A DNA stretch of 64,000 bases from positions 105,201,158 to 105,265,157 of the forward strand of contig NC_089587.1 of assembly GCF_019320115.1 (NCBI RefSeq), in the 5' to 3' direction. This document shows, piece after piece, positions 34,600 through 46,092 of this stretch. The position numbers were made by a program, and so were the translations under genes. Origin of the DNA: Miscanthus floridulus (lineage: Eukaryota; Streptophyta; Magnoliopsida; Poales; Poaceae). A model generated the notes under the pieces. It saw nothing but the letters and a program-made list of their open reading frames with translations. It did no database searches and was not told where the DNA came from. Numbering within the stretch: position 1 is the stretch's first letter; each line of letters begins with the position of its first letter.

Positions 34600-34860
34600 A
34601 GCGCGATGTCGAGCTAGAGGTCATCCAACATAGATGAGATAGTGTTGGCCGCCTTCGCTAAGAAGGGGCTGCTTCCGCTAAAGGAGGAGGCACGCTAGAG
34701 GGTGCTGAGCATCGTCGGTTTTGCCATCATCCACGAGGCCTTCATCAGGATGGGGCCATATGAGAAGCTCTTCCAGCAAATCTTCTCCAGGCGAGTCTCG
34801 TCGGTGAGGAACCCGCCCAAGACTGCGTCGATGGGGGGCTTCACCCTTGTAGCCGCTTAG
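34600..34860 (+). pseudogene. Remnant of a second putative gypsy-type transposon module
   Basis: The plus strand reads VGFAIIHEAFIRMGPYEKLF, QQIFSRRVSSVRNPPKTASMGGFTL, with an upstream FAKKGLLPLKEEAR and stops. The spacing and the EAF..M.P...LF..IFS pattern resemble the middle of the N-terminal module in the 18.1-18.7 kb frame. It is short and could be chance similarity. Confidence 0.35.
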
Positions 34861-35640
34861 ATTGGCCAATTCATGAAGCTTGATGAGATGTCAGAGACAT
34901 CCATCAGCCATGGCGGCCATTCTCTAGTGGGCAGTGCCCCCCGTCCAGGTGCTATTGTTAGGGTTGTGACTGATCATGATGGCATAGTCCCTAGATGCCT
35001 TGGCAAAGACACCATGGTCGCCGACGCGGTGCTCGACGTTGTAGATGATGGTGCCCTCAAGGATCCCTCGGAGCGGTAGGACGTTGCCGATGGAGAGTGT
35101 GGCACGGCGACCATAGTAGTATTTAGAGTAGAAATGGTCAGCAGATGTAATCATTTAATTTGTGGGGGAGCTCTGTGTGAACTATTTTAATGTATTCATG
35201 AATACATTAGCCCCTTTTCGTGATGAAATCACTTTGTGAGCGATGAATTCATGCAAAAATGAACGTGTTCTCAAATTTTGTTATGGCAAATAGCTTTTCA
35301 GCTCTTCTCCCTCTTCTTGGTAAAAGAGGTTTAATGCCTTCTGACCCTTCCCATAGTTACAGTCGCAAAAGACTCAGAGTGTGGATGAGTCAATTTTGAT
35401 CATGCTAGTGAGCAAGGAGACTGTAGACGCTGGGGCATGGGTTTCCCGCAGTCCTACTAGTTATAGTCAGATTTTCCCCCCAAAATCCTAGCCCTTAGGA
35501 CTTACCATGAGAAAAGAGGGAAAACACAGAGGATGTTTGCGAGATAACACAGAGAATGTTTTGCAAGGTAAACGTGCTCATACCAGCCCCGAGTGAGGTC
35601 TGACCCCTTACACTTGTAGGGGTCGGATGTCACGAAAGAT

Positions 35641-35953
35641 CAGGGATTTTGATGACAAAACTGATAAGAGAAAGTATGTGTTTATTTAAGGGAAAAAATG
35701 ACATAGCTGCTCAATGTTCCAGGCATTGGTGAAGACCTCGCCATTGATGGTTTTCAACTTGTAGGCGCATGGCTAAAGTATTTCTGCGATGACGTATGGC
35801 CCCTTCGAGGGCGGGGAGAGCTTGTGGCAGTCCTTGTTGCTCTGCACGAGGCAGAGAACTAGGTCCTCGATGCTAAAGGCTCGAGTCCCACACCCATCCG
35901 CTGTGGTACCGTCATAGCATGTCATGGAGGAGGTAGTCGAGGTAGAGCGTTCT
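35641..35953 (-). pseudogene. Integrase C-terminal remnant of T1 (core deleted)
   Basis: The minus strand, across frames, gives LCLVQSNKDCHKLSP, KGPYVIAEILRP and NIEQLCHFF-like pieces between 35890 and 35700, the end of a Tat integrase. It is fused directly to RTLYLDYLLHDML, the linker that normally precedes the integrase zinc domain by many residues. So the zinc domain and DDE core (about 1 kb) are missing. Confidence 0.65.
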
Positions 35954-36520
35954 CTAGTCGATTAGAGGGTCGGGCTCCATGACTGGATCCTCTTCATGCT
36001 CCATAACCTTAGGGCCAGACGGAGCCATCGGTTGGCTAGCCCCCGAGGCTAGATCCGACGGACCATCGTCGGCCTGTTCCGACCCTTCGTAGCGTACCGA
36101 GGGCTTATGTTGGTCACTGGCAAAGACAACCATTGGTACCAGCTCTTGACTGGACGCCGCATTTGCCAGCACATTGACCACCTTATTGAGGTGCCTTGGG
36201 ATGTGATTGAGTTCAAGGCCATCGAATTTGTCCTCCAGCCATCGGACTTCTTGGCAGTACGCAGCCATCTTGGCATTGTGATAGCTTGACTCCTTCATGA
36301 CTTGGTTGACGACTAGCTAGGAGTCACCCAGGATGTCGAGGAGTCGGATGACCAACTCGATGGCTATGCATAGGCCATTGATGAGTGCTTCATACTCGGC
36401 CACATTATAGGATGAGGGGAAATGGAGATGAACCATGTACCTCATGCGAACCCCGATGGGTGATACGAAGACCAACCTTGTGTCAGCGCCCTTCTTTATC
36501 AGTGACCCATCGAAGTACAT
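35954..36520 (-). pseudogene. Archaeal-type RNase H of T1
   Basis: One frame continuing from the RT. MYFDGSLIKKGADTRLVFVSP, SYNVAEYEALINGLCIAIEL, ILGDS and (after a stop at 36299-36316 region) VNQVMKESSYHNAKMAAYCQEVRWLEDKF, FDGLELNHIPRHLN. The D-E-D positions of the fold remain visible. The stop after PLID at 35951-35953 reads TAG where Trp is expected. Confidence 0.82.
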
Positions 36521-38139
36521 TGTCTAGTACACTTGATCGATGACCACCGATGGTGTTTGGACCTCGGTCCATTCCGCGATGAAGTCAGCCAACACCTAGG
36601 ACTTGATCATTGTTCGGGAGGCATATGTGATGCCTTGATCCATCAACTTGAGTGCCCACTTTGCAATTCTTCCCATGGCGTCCAGGCTCTGGATGACCTC
36701 ACTAAGGGGGAACAATGTCACGACTATCATGGGGTGTGAATCGAAGTAGTGGCATAGCTTCCGCTTGGTGATGAGGACAGCATATAGGAGCTTCTGGATT
36801 TAGGAGTAGTGGGTCTTAGAGTCATATAGTACCTCACTAATGAAGTACACAGGGTGCTTCACCTTGAGGGCATGCCCCTCTTTCTCCCACTCTACTACTA
36901 GGGTGGTGCTGACCACTTGTGTGGTGGCCGCTATGTATAGCAGGAGGGATTCTCTATTGCTTGGAGGAACTAGGATAGGGGCCCTTGTCAGAAGCAGTTT
37001 GAGCATGCCAAGTGCCTCCTAGGCCTCGGATGTCCACTCGAAGTGGTCGGCTTTCTTCAAGAGTCAATAAAGGGGGAGACCTCATTCGCCAAGGCGTGAG
37101 ATGAATTGGCTGAGTGCGGCGAGGCACCCTATGATTCACTGAACCCCCTTTATGTTCTGAATCAGGCCCATCCTTGTGATGTCTAAGATTTTCTCTAGGT
37201 TGGTTTTGATGCCACACTCGGAGACGATGAAGCTGAGCAGCATGCCCCTCAGGACCCCAAAAACACACTTCTTAGGATTGAGTTTGATGCTATTTGCTCA
37301 GAATTTTGCAAAGGTCTGCTCAAGATCGGCAACGAGGTGGTCAGCCTATTTGGACTTAACTATGATGTTGTCGATGTAGGCCTCAACGATCTGCCCCATG
37401 AGGTCCCCAAAACATTTGAGCATACAGCGCTGGTATGTGGCCCCTGCGTTCTTCAGTCCAAACGGCATTAAAAGATAGCAAAATGATCCGAAGGAGGTGA
37501 TGAAAGACATCGCGAGTTGGTTAGACTCTTTCATCGTGATTTGATGGTAGCCGGAGTACGCATCAAGGAAGCAGAGGGTTTCGCACCCCGAGGTAGAGTC
37601 GACTATTTGGTCTATGCGTGGCAAAGGAAACGGATCCTTTGGGCATGCCTTGTTGAGACCCATATAGTGAACACACATCCTCCATTTCCCATCTTCTTTC
37701 ACACAAGAATGGGATTATCTAACCACTCTCAGTGGTAGACTTCCTTGATGAATCCGGCCACTGAAAGTTTGGCTATCTCCTCACCGATGGCCCTGCATTT
37801 CTCCTCGCCAAAGCAACGTAGGTGTTGCTTCACCGGCTTGGAGCCCAGGTGGATCTTCAAGGTATGCTTGGCGACCTCCCTCAGAATGCCTAGCATATCA
37901 AAGGGTTTCCATGCAAAGATGTCTTTATTGTCATGGAGGAAGTCAACATGCGCGCTTTCCTTTTTGGAGGAAAGCGTGGTACCAATGCGTACCGTTTTGC
38001 CCTTGAAGCTGTTGGGGTCTACAAGGACTTCTTTAGAGCCCTCTACTGGTTTGAATGACCTGGTCGACTTCTTGGCATCAGGCGCTTCTTTGGTGACCTC
38101 CTCCCTAAGGGCAACGAGTTCCCCGGAGGCGACGATCAC
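36521..38139 (-). pseudogene. Reverse transcriptase and first RNase H of T1
   Basis: From 38139: SFKGKTVRIGTTL, NKDIFAWKPFDMLGI, then after a frame change at about 37720: KWRMCVHYMGLNKACPKDPFPLPRID, FLDAYSGYHQI, FGLKNAGATYQRCML. The catalytic motif reads YIDNIIVKS: the second aspartate is Asn, which would abolish polymerase activity. The thumb and RNase H (ITRAPILVPPSNRESLLLYIAA, AVLITKRKLCHYF) follow in the same frame as 37702 with several stops, continuing into the second RNase H. Confidence 0.82.
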
Positions 38140-38181
38140 TACGGCGTGGCCACAGCACTCGACCTCGCACTCATAGCCCCG

Positions 38182-38673
38182 CTAGAAGGAGGTGCCGATG
38201 GTATGACCCCGTGGGGGCCTGACATCTTCAGCTTGAGATATGTATAGTTGGGATGGCCATGAACTTTGCATAGCATGGACGTCCCAAGATGGCATGGAAA
38301 GTTTCGAGGAACCCAACCACCTCGAAGGTGAGGGTCTCGGTCCTATAATTAAACTAATCCCTAAAGGTGATGGGTAGATCGATCTACCAAAGTGACATGC
38401 CCTGCTTCCTGGGCATGATGCCATGGAAAAGCGCTTGGGTTGGGCAGTGGCGTGTTCGGTCGACGCCCATCTCATCGAGCGTCTTTGCATACATGATGTT
38501 GAGGCTGCTGCCCCCATCCATCAGTACTTTGGTGAGTCGCTTTGGGCCAACGACCGGGTTGACCACGAGTGGATATCTCCCTGGGTGTGGGACAATATCC
38601 GAATGGTTGGCCCGATTGAAGGTTATGGTAGACTCTGACCACTGGAGGAAGGCAGGCATGGTCGGTTTGGAAC
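38182..38673 (-). pseudogene. Aspartic protease of T1
   Basis: The minus strand gives STITFNRANHSDIVPHPGRYPLVV, VGPKRLTKVLMDGGSSLNIMYAKTLDEMGV near 38640-38440: a Tat-type protease with the D-G-G active site. Downstream pieces (FPCHLGTSMLCKVHGHPNYTYLKLKMSGP) to about 38210 complete the fold in other frames. It is preceded by a 171-bp copied segment of gag. Confidence 0.78.
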
Positions 38674-38844
38674 CACTAGATGTACCCATGGAGGGTCTCA
38701 CTGGCCTTCTGATGGCAGTTCTTGAGGTTCCATGGGTTCCCAGGGTGCTTGTATGTGCTCTAGAAGTTCCCCCACAAAGATCTCCTTTAGATCCGCCCAA
38801 CTCTAGATCACGTTGGACGGTAGGTGTTCTAACCACGCTCGTGC
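38674..38844 (-). repeat. 171-bp gag segment duplicated into the gag-protease linker (copy 1)
   Basis: Bases 38674-38844 match 39437-39607 with one or two differences (CTCTAGAAG against CTCTTGAAG). The offset is a constant 763 bp. In gag order, copy 2 sits where this segment belongs (ARAWLEHLPSNVI...HGYI before FSKQCNELP). Copy 1 splits the FGGSAAYDSKRCQKV...protease linker. Confidence 0.92.
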
Positions 38845-40964
38845 GACCTTCTGACATCGTTTGGAGTCGTAGGCTGCTGATCCTCCAAAGATCATAAGGC
38901 AGCCATCCGGCATCAGAAAGCTATCGTCCTTCTCCTTGGCATCATCCATAGTGGGGGCAGGGTCCTTTCCCTGCTCCCCTTTGTTGGAGCCTCCAAACTA
39001 GAACCGCCGCATGAGGCTGTAGTCTTTGAGCAGATGCTTAACCGGGAAGGCGTGGTTTGGGCACGACCCCTCGAGTAGTTTCTTGAAGTGGTTTGGAGTG
39101 CCTTCCGTGGGCTTCCAACCACCCTTATGGACAGCAGTGGCCATGAGTGAGTCCTCGCATCATTGCTTCTTGTTCTTCCTTTTGGCGGAACGATTGGAGG
39201 TGCCTTCGCCGGTGCCCTCATCCCGCCTTGCCTTGCCTTCGAGACAATCGAAGATTGCTCCGACCGCCTCTTCTCCTAAGGCATGCCTGGTGGCGATGTC
39301 TAGGAGCTCCTTGGTGGTTCATGGGCCCTTGCATCCCAGCTTATGAACCAAAGACTCGCAAGTAATCCCGAACAGGAAGGCTCCTATAACGTTGGCGTCG
39401 GCGACATTAGGGAGCTCATTGCACTATTGGGAGAAGCACTAGATGTACCCATGGAGGGTCTCACTGGCCTTCTGATGGCAGTTCTTGAGGTTCCATGGGT
39501 TCCCAGGGTGCTTGTATGTGCTCTTGAAGTTCCCCCACAAAGATCTCCTTTAGATCCGCCCAACTCTAGATCACGTTGGACGGTAGGTGTTCTAACCACG
39601 CTCGTGCCGAATCAGCCAAGAATAGTGGAAGGTTGCAGATAATGAAGTCATCATTATCCGTACCACTGCCTTGGTAGGCAAGACGATAGTCTTTGAGCCA
39701 AAGTCTGAGGTTTGTCTCCCTAGAGTACTTAGGGATATTGGTAGGTGGTCGGTACCTTGGTGGGAATGCAGCGTTGAGGATGTGGCGGTCGAAGGCCTGA
39801 GGGCCCGGTAGGCTAGGGCTCAGGCTTTGGTCCTCACCACTGTCGTAGCGCCTACCGTGACGAGGATGATAGCCGTGGTGGGCTCCTTCTCTCAGGTCGT
39901 TGTAGGTGCGTTGCAGGCATCGAGAGTGCTGTGTGCATCGTGGTTGCGACTAAGACGTTAATGTATGAGGATCGCAGCGCGCTACCTGTAGCCTTGTGGT
40001 GCCTGGTGGACTGATGCATCCCTAGCGGGATGCACCGAGGGCATGCGCTGGCTGGTGTCGAGCTCGCATCGCCAAGACAATGAGCTTTCTACCTGCTGCA
40101 CCACCGCATGCTCGAGCAGTGTGCGAATCTCATGGTGGGCCTAATGATCCTCAGGCGTTGTGCCCTCTGGAAGGCCATGGAGCAAGGCCATCATGGCGGC
40201 AATATTCTGGCTTGCTTGAGAGAAGTGAGGAAGGGCTTCATCGTCGGCGATGATCCTTTGGTTCACATCATGGGCCCTGGCGCGTGCGCGCCCACCGTCT
40301 CTACGGCGTTCGAGCTCCCGATCGACCTCCGTGCATTCCTACAGAAGCTAAATTCTGGCTTCCTCGATCTCCCACTTTCGGGCTCTTAGCTGCTCCACCC
40401 CTACATGAGGTGGCGCCACTGTCTCCCCTTTGGTTCTATCGCTGAGGTTGCCTACTAGGGTAGCCTCCTCCGTAAAGATGCTTTCGACGTGTCCCTTGAG
40501 GGTACCCACCATGAAACATTCCCAGGAGGGGTGATGGCTCCCCCTGCTAGAGTCAGAGCTAGAATCCAACCCTGGCCCTCCACGAGGAGGCCATAGAGGG
40601 ATTTCGTGATGCTTTCGATCATCCCCACGAACTCGTTGTTCGTGGGGGACGGGATTGTGCGCTGCGCCACAAGGTGGCTAACGATCACCACGGCATTGTG
40701 GAGACCGAACAGAAGCGCCATCGGAGCGCTTCATGCGGAGTATTCTAAAGAGAGGGTGAGGCGACGTGGGTCCTCCCTGGACAGCTAAGGTCCAAGGGAG
40801 ACATCGGGCTAGCGCTCAAACCTCCTGAAGTTGAAGCCGATGGAGGGGAGAGATTGGATGGCGGCATGAGCCAACGCCAACTCTCCTCCCACCGTGACGA
40901 TGAAGTCTAGGTCACCAAAACACACGTGTGCTCCCGGGACCCAGCTGATTGCACGGTTAGCCAT
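38845..40964 (-). pseudogene. Gag of T1
   Basis: ATG at 40964, 30 bases past the primer site: MANRAISWVPGAHVCFGDLD. The first part (to about 40100) is low-complexity and stop-ridden. The gag domain is readable from 39610: ARAWLEHLPSNVI, WADLKEIFVGEL, STYKHPGNPWNLKNCHQKASETL, FSQ.CNELPNVADANVIGAFLFG, TTKELLDIATRHALGEEAVGAIF. Next, CPNHAFPVKHLLKDYSLMRRF is a damaged C-H-H-C knuckle, then DDSFLMPDGCLMIFGGSAAYDSKR leads to protease. Numerous stops and frame changes. The family match is to Tat gag. Confidence 0.75.
39437..39607 (-). repeat. 171-bp gag segment, original position (copy 2)
   Basis: The partner of 38674-38844; it sits in the expected order within gag. Confidence 0.92.
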
Positions 40965-40993
40965 CCGAGGCCTGATATGGAACGCGCAAAGGT

Positions 40994-41012
40994 CCCCTCC
41001 CTAGCATGCCAA
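40994..41012 (-). other. Primer binding site of T1
   Basis: The minus strand reads TTGGCATGCTAGGGAGGGG one base after the LTR end ACACCGACA, close to the TTGGCGCGCCAGGTAGGGG-type primer site of grass Tat elements. Confidence 0.7.
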
Positions 41013-41158
41013 CTGTCGGTGTTTTGAACAAACACCAACTAGTAAATTTATATTTGTTGCGCGTTAGGCTCGGAGGGTGTACTAAAGGACACAAGGTTTA
41101 TACTAGTTCAGGCAGAATGTCCCTACATCTAGTTTGCTGCTGCTCGTGTTATTAGTAC

Positions 41159-44100
41159 TGAAAGTTTATAATACATGATGCAACTAGTGAATTAATCATG
41201 ATGCATGAATCGTTCTTACGAACAAAATCATCAAAGTTTATAATACACATAAGAAACATTTGTTTTTATATAGGGCATAGTAAGATTACTACTCCACCAC
41301 ACAAAACCTTTTTAATCAAATAAGGAATGGTGAGAAAGAAATAAGATAAGTCAGAAGCAATTTGGACCAAATTAACAAGTTAAGTTTAATCATCCCAAAT
41401 CATTTTGAAGTTTTCGTAAAACAATACTACAAAACCCTAGTAACGATCGCTCTGATACTATTATGTGGCAGAACCTCCTAAATTATAGGGCCCACATGCA
41501 CCTGTCACTGTCCGACGACCTTTGACATCTATGCATATGTTTCCGTTAACTTAAGAAGACTGTCGGGTGTCCTCGGGGAACCCCAAATCATCCACGATTT
41601 CCGAGCAGGATCACATTATAGAGTCAATGCAGTATTACAACATTTATTCAAATATCTACACCAGAGTAAAAACAGCGGAAGTCTTATAATAACATAATTT
41701 ACAAAACAGTAGTTTCAAAGCTCACAACTAAGTTCGATGATTATTACAAAACAAAATAGTGGAGTGGCATTATAATATAATACAAAACACACAATGAAAC
41801 TGCCCTGCCCAAGGGCCACACATTTACTTCTCATCGTCATCACAAGGAACAACCGTCATGCAGCACGATCCAAAACAGATCTGCTCATGAGGCTCACCTG
41901 CAACAAGGGTCAACGAACCCTGAGTACAAAAGTACTCAACAAGACTTAACCAAAATAAGAATTTATAAACTCAGGAATGCAGGCTTAGGGATTCAAGGTA
42001 TGGTGTTAGCAATAATCAAAGTTATTTTGCGTAAAAGCTTTTTAACAAAATTCTTTAACTCAACATTTAAAACTTCATAAAATCATATATAAAGATGACA
42101 CGATCCGTATAGAGATCATGAAACTTCATATCCAACACCTTCACAAACCATTCTCAAGTTTCAGTTATTAACTACGATGATGAACAGTGAGTTGAGTCTC
42201 CATAACCGAGGAGCAACGACGATTCGAACCGATTATAAACCTAGCTGGGAATTCTAGAGCACACGACATATGCAGGTCCTTGACCTACATATACCAACCT
42301 ACCCTCAGGTCTTCTAAAACAAGAACGGGTCCACGCCACTCGAGGATACAGTACTCCACCATTCCAGCCCATGGCCATGTGGGTACACGCTATTCCCGCC
42401 ATCTCTCCACTCCCAGTGCGCGAGTAGCCATTCTCGTACTAGAATCGCCAAGTTAAGGCTTACCGGAGTATGTGGTTAGTACTACAAAGTCTCACCTCAT
42501 GCAATTCAACAACGGACGGACCTTAATCGACACAGGCAGAAAGAAGCCGCTCACAAGACCTCCATGTCATGTGGCTCTCACACACCGAGTCCACCCGGTC
42601 TAGATTTATTTCTTCCCATGCTCATATCTCATGATAACATAAGTAACCAAAGATCCATTTAAAACTAGCAGGTGATAGGTAATCTCCCGACTAAGCATGA
42701 CTAAGCATATCTAGACATTTACGACGTAAAACTGGTAACAAGGTATATATGGAAAAACAATGTTGGTAATGCATCAATTAGGCTTTTACTTAACTCTTAA
42801 TCACTTGATGCAGTATAGAAAAGCAAAAGCGAAATTAATTTGTAAAACACAAGGTAGGGTTGTATGCATCCGGGGCTTGCCTTTGTTGACGGAAAAGTCT
42901 GATTCCTGCGACGTTCCACAAGTATTCGATCCGACCTCAATAGACGGACTAACTTCCTCAGCAACTTGGTTAACTATCACGTGTTCACCTTCGTTCACTA
43001 CACATAGTAGCAATACCATGTTTAACATGATGCAGAATACGAAACATGATGCTCGATGATGGATGCAAAAATTAACAATTCGAATACAACTTTCCTTCGC
43101 GGTACAGTTGCACGTCAAACTAACCAAATCTTTTTCGTACTACTTACATCAAATGCCAAAGATCATTACCAACTAATGACCCAAGGACATCACTCAATCA
43201 AAAATTCAATCAAAACTTAAATCATTAAAAGTTACTATTTGCTTTTATGAATTAATTATTTAATTAAGAATTATGAAATAAATCAACTATTTCCAATTGA
43301 CCCAAAAATTTTTGTAAATTTTCATTACATGATAAGTAAGTGGCAAAACAAATTTCATAATTTTTGGACAATTAAATAAGCCTAGAAAAATCATGGAAAT
43401 CCATTTATTAATAAATTGCGCAATTTTCATCACATTCAAAAAGTGCTGAAAATAACATTTCATATTTTTCTTAAATAATATACATCATAGAGGAGTCACA
43501 CAAAAATTTTCATAATTTTTGGAGCTCTAAATAATTCTACACAAAAATAACAAAAATAGACACTATTCATTCAAATCTGAAAAACAGAAATTCATTTTGA
43601 ACTACGCAGTCACTGACATCGGGTCCCACTTGTCATCTTCAACCTCCAGCGCTGACTCCGGTGACCCGCGCGCTGACCAGCGATTCCTCGCCGTCGGTGA
43701 GACCAACAACGACGGCGAAGGTACTAACATGATCACTACATCACGGCGCATCGATTTGTGGCACAAACGCGACCGATTACTGCTTGGACCGAGCACTTCG
43801 CCGATCATGGCGACCACGACGGCACTGCGGCGCTACTCTAATGACGTGAGACTTGTAAAGCTTAAACAGAGGGCCCAAGAAGCACCAACAGCTCACCCCG
43901 AACGAGTTGGAGTCAAGAGCCAAGCCGGATGACCAACGGAGGAGCTGGTCGATGTTCACAGCAACCATGGTGGAGCAAGCCACGACGACGGCGATGTTCC
44001 GGCTACTGCGGTGGACAAAACGGTCAATCAACTGAGCACGAAGCACCATGGCATCACAAAGAAGCTGAAATAAGGCTTCACAAGGTCAGAGGCTCACCGT

Positions 44101-45041
44101 AGAGCGCTGGCCACGACGACGCAGCCACGACGAAGATGTTGCCGGCCGCGAGGAAGAAGAGCGTGGTCAGCGAGTTCCCGGTAGAGTCAAGCGTCAAGGA
44201 TGGTTCGGCTGAGCGCACAAGGAACTAGCAGAGCTGTGGCAAGCGTTACCGAGGATTGGAGGGTGCTATAGCGACAGCAAAAGCTCAACGGAGTAAGACT
44301 GCGGTGGCGGGAGAAAACAGAGTAGGAAGAAAACAACGACGACAGCGTCTCGGTACTTATAACGTGGCTCAGAAGCTCAAGGAAGCCACGACGGAGTCTT
44401 TCCCCACGCCAGCGTGATGCCACGGGACGGCCATGACGCGCCTAGAAGCAAGCCGAAGGTCGCCGGCGGTGTAGCGAGAGCGGTGAACACTGTTCGCAGT
44501 ATTTACAAGATTGCCATTCGCTTTAAATCCCAAATTACTCCCAAATTTGTGTAACAACTCAAAAATCTCCAAAAATAAAAGTTGTTCAGAATCAAAAGTT
44601 CTACAACTTTTATTTTATAACCAACCCCTAATTCGGTCTACATTTTGAAATGAATTTTTGAATTCAAATAGGGAATATTTAATGAATTACACCTTTTCAA
44701 ATTACTCCAAATTTTTCATAACAACTTTGAAAACTCCAAAAACAAACTTTGTATAACTTGACAAGCTCTACACTTTTGCTTTTGGGCTCAACCCCAAAAT
44801 ATGCTTAGATTTTGAAATGAGTTTTCAGGGTAGGATTTAAATACTGAAAATCAGGGTTTTCACGAAAATTCAAATCCAAACCAAATTTTGACTGGATTCA
44901 AACAATTCAATTCAACACTCATAACACAAATGTAAACTTGTTTTAGTGAATGCATATCAAAGTTTGCAATATGACCAAATGCCTTGCAATGCATATGATG
45001 ACATGTCCTGTTTTTAATATTTAAACATCCGGGGGGTTACA
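41159..45041 (-). mobile_element. Element T3: truncated Tekay-like gypsy (5' LTR plus leader)
   Basis: On the minus strand the LTR begins TGTAACCCCCCGG at 45041 and ends GGAGGTTCTGCCACA at 41464 (3578 bp). Three bases after it is TAGTATCAGAGC (41449-41460), an initiator-Met-type primer site with two changes. About 290 bp of leader follow and stop at 41159, where T1 LTR resumes. The gag, pol and 3' LTR of T3 are gone, together with 155 bp of the T1 LTR, so a deletion followed insertion. A GC-rich block (43600-44480) sits in the LTR as in its relatives. Confidence 0.8.
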
Positions 45042-45605
45042 AAGGGGGAGCAGGGATTATAGATGGGAGAAAGAGGAAAAACAAGAGGTAGAGAAGGTCC
45101 TTCAAAGGTGCCGGGTCTTCCTTTTCCCTTGAACTTGCCCTGCTGACATGGTAGATGGTGCCAGGGATAGCATGTTTGTTAATCCTGATAGGGCCGTGCT
45201 CTGGCTTCGGTCATCTAGTGGTCGCATCCCATCCTACTCCAGCGGATGATGCGGCGTGTCGGGGTACAAAGCTATGACCCTACGGGGAGTGGATGGGGAA
45301 GTGACCATATGTTCATTACTGTTGATGATGTGGGTTCTCTCTTGGATTGTAGTGGTTGTCGTATGCTTATGTCAGGATTCGCGTCTGAGGGCTGATGACG
45401 GCGCCCATAACACTGTAAGACAAAAGTTGGCGCCTACAACACTGTTTGGGCTCTGCCATGCCTAGAAGGGCTTAAAGCGCCTGTCCCATCGTATCCTGAT
45501 GGTACTTTCCTATAGATGTGTAGGGCATGGTCCTTGGTACTGTGGTTGACTCAAATGTCCTATCTTACCCTGTGCCCATCATTATGAAGGAGCAGGGTGT
45601 TGTCG

Positions 45606-45984
45606 TCGGGCGAGGCGAAGCCAGCCTCGGGACATCGGGCGAGACGGAGCCTGTCCTAGGACATCAGGAAGGGCAGAGCTAGCCCTTAGCTATCGGGCGA
45701 GGCAGAGTCAGCCCTCAGGGGTCGAGCAAGGTGGAGCCAGCCCTCAGGGGTCGGGCGAGGTGGAGCCAGCCCTCAGTCGTTGGGCAAGGCGGAGCCAGCC
45801 CTCAACCGTCGAGCGAGGCAGAGTCTACCCCTAGATGTTAGGCGAGGCAGAGTCTACCCCCAGGCATCGGGCGAGGGAGAGTCTGCCCCTAGACATTGGG
45901 CGAGGTGGAGTCCAGCCCTCGGGGGTCGGGCAAGGTAGAGTCTAGCCCTCGAGGGTTGGGCGAGGCGCAGCCAACCTCCGGTCA
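45606..45984. repeat. 29-bp tandem array in T1 5' LTR (13 units)
   Basis: Same unit as 16825-17231, 13 copies, two of them 30 bases long. Units align one-to-one with most of the other array, with copy-number difference of one. Confidence 0.9.
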
Positions 45985-46087
45985 TATGGACAAGAAGCAT
46001 AATTGCGTTCTTGTCTGCTTGAGAGCATCAACGTTTGATGGTTATTAGCTCCACCTCATTGGATACCCCAGTATTAGGTCCCCGACA

Positions 46088-46092
46088 CCATG
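46088..46092. repeat. Target-site duplication, right copy (element T1)
   Basis: CCATG, pairing with TCATG at 15942-15946. Confidence 0.75.

Larger units (their letters stand above)
32079..35640. other. Noncoding, repeat-rich region of T1
   Basis: Apart from a short plus-strand remnant at 34600-34860 I see no credible coding frame. It holds a two-unit repeat of about 455 bp and further degenerate echoes to 34200. The block at 32225-32360 (AAAAGAGGTTTA..GACCCTTCC..CATGCTAGTGAG) recurs at 35325-35465. In T1 orientation this is the long 3' noncoding region that Tat elements often carry. Confidence 0.65.
15947..46087 (-). mobile_element. Element T1: Tat-lineage Ty3-gypsy with antisense extra ORF
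   Basis: Minus-strand LTRs start TGTCGGGGACC and end ACACCGACA (plus-strand coordinates 41014-46087 as 5' LTR, 15947-17334 as 3' LTR). Beside the 5' LTR is a primer site, TTGGCATGCTAGGGAGGGG. Gag (40964), protease, RT, RNase H and a second, archaeal-type RNase H follow on the minus strand, then an integrase remnant, a long noncoding repeat-rich region, and a plus-strand (antisense) ORF before the 3' LTR. Dual RNase H plus an antisense ORF between pol and 3' LTR marks the Tat lineage. LTRs differ by about 10% over the 450 bp compared by eye, so it is older than T2. It is interrupted by T2 (18719-29156) and T3 (41159-45041). Confidence 0.85.
41014..46087 (-). mobile_element. 5' LTR of element T1, interrupted by T3
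   Basis: LTR sequence occupies 41014-41158 and 45041-46087. The LTR interval equivalent to 3' LTR bases about 16105-16260 (about 155 bp) is absent at the T3 junction. The outer end is intact: CCCCGACA at 46080-46087 against the CCGACA family consensus. It carries the second 29-bp array. Confidence 0.85.

Noticed and set aside
38367..38897. Plus-strand frames of 176 and 71 codons around 38.4-38.9 kb
   Set aside because: Antisense shadow of T1 protease and gag, partly repeated at 39343-39642 only because of the 171-bp duplication.
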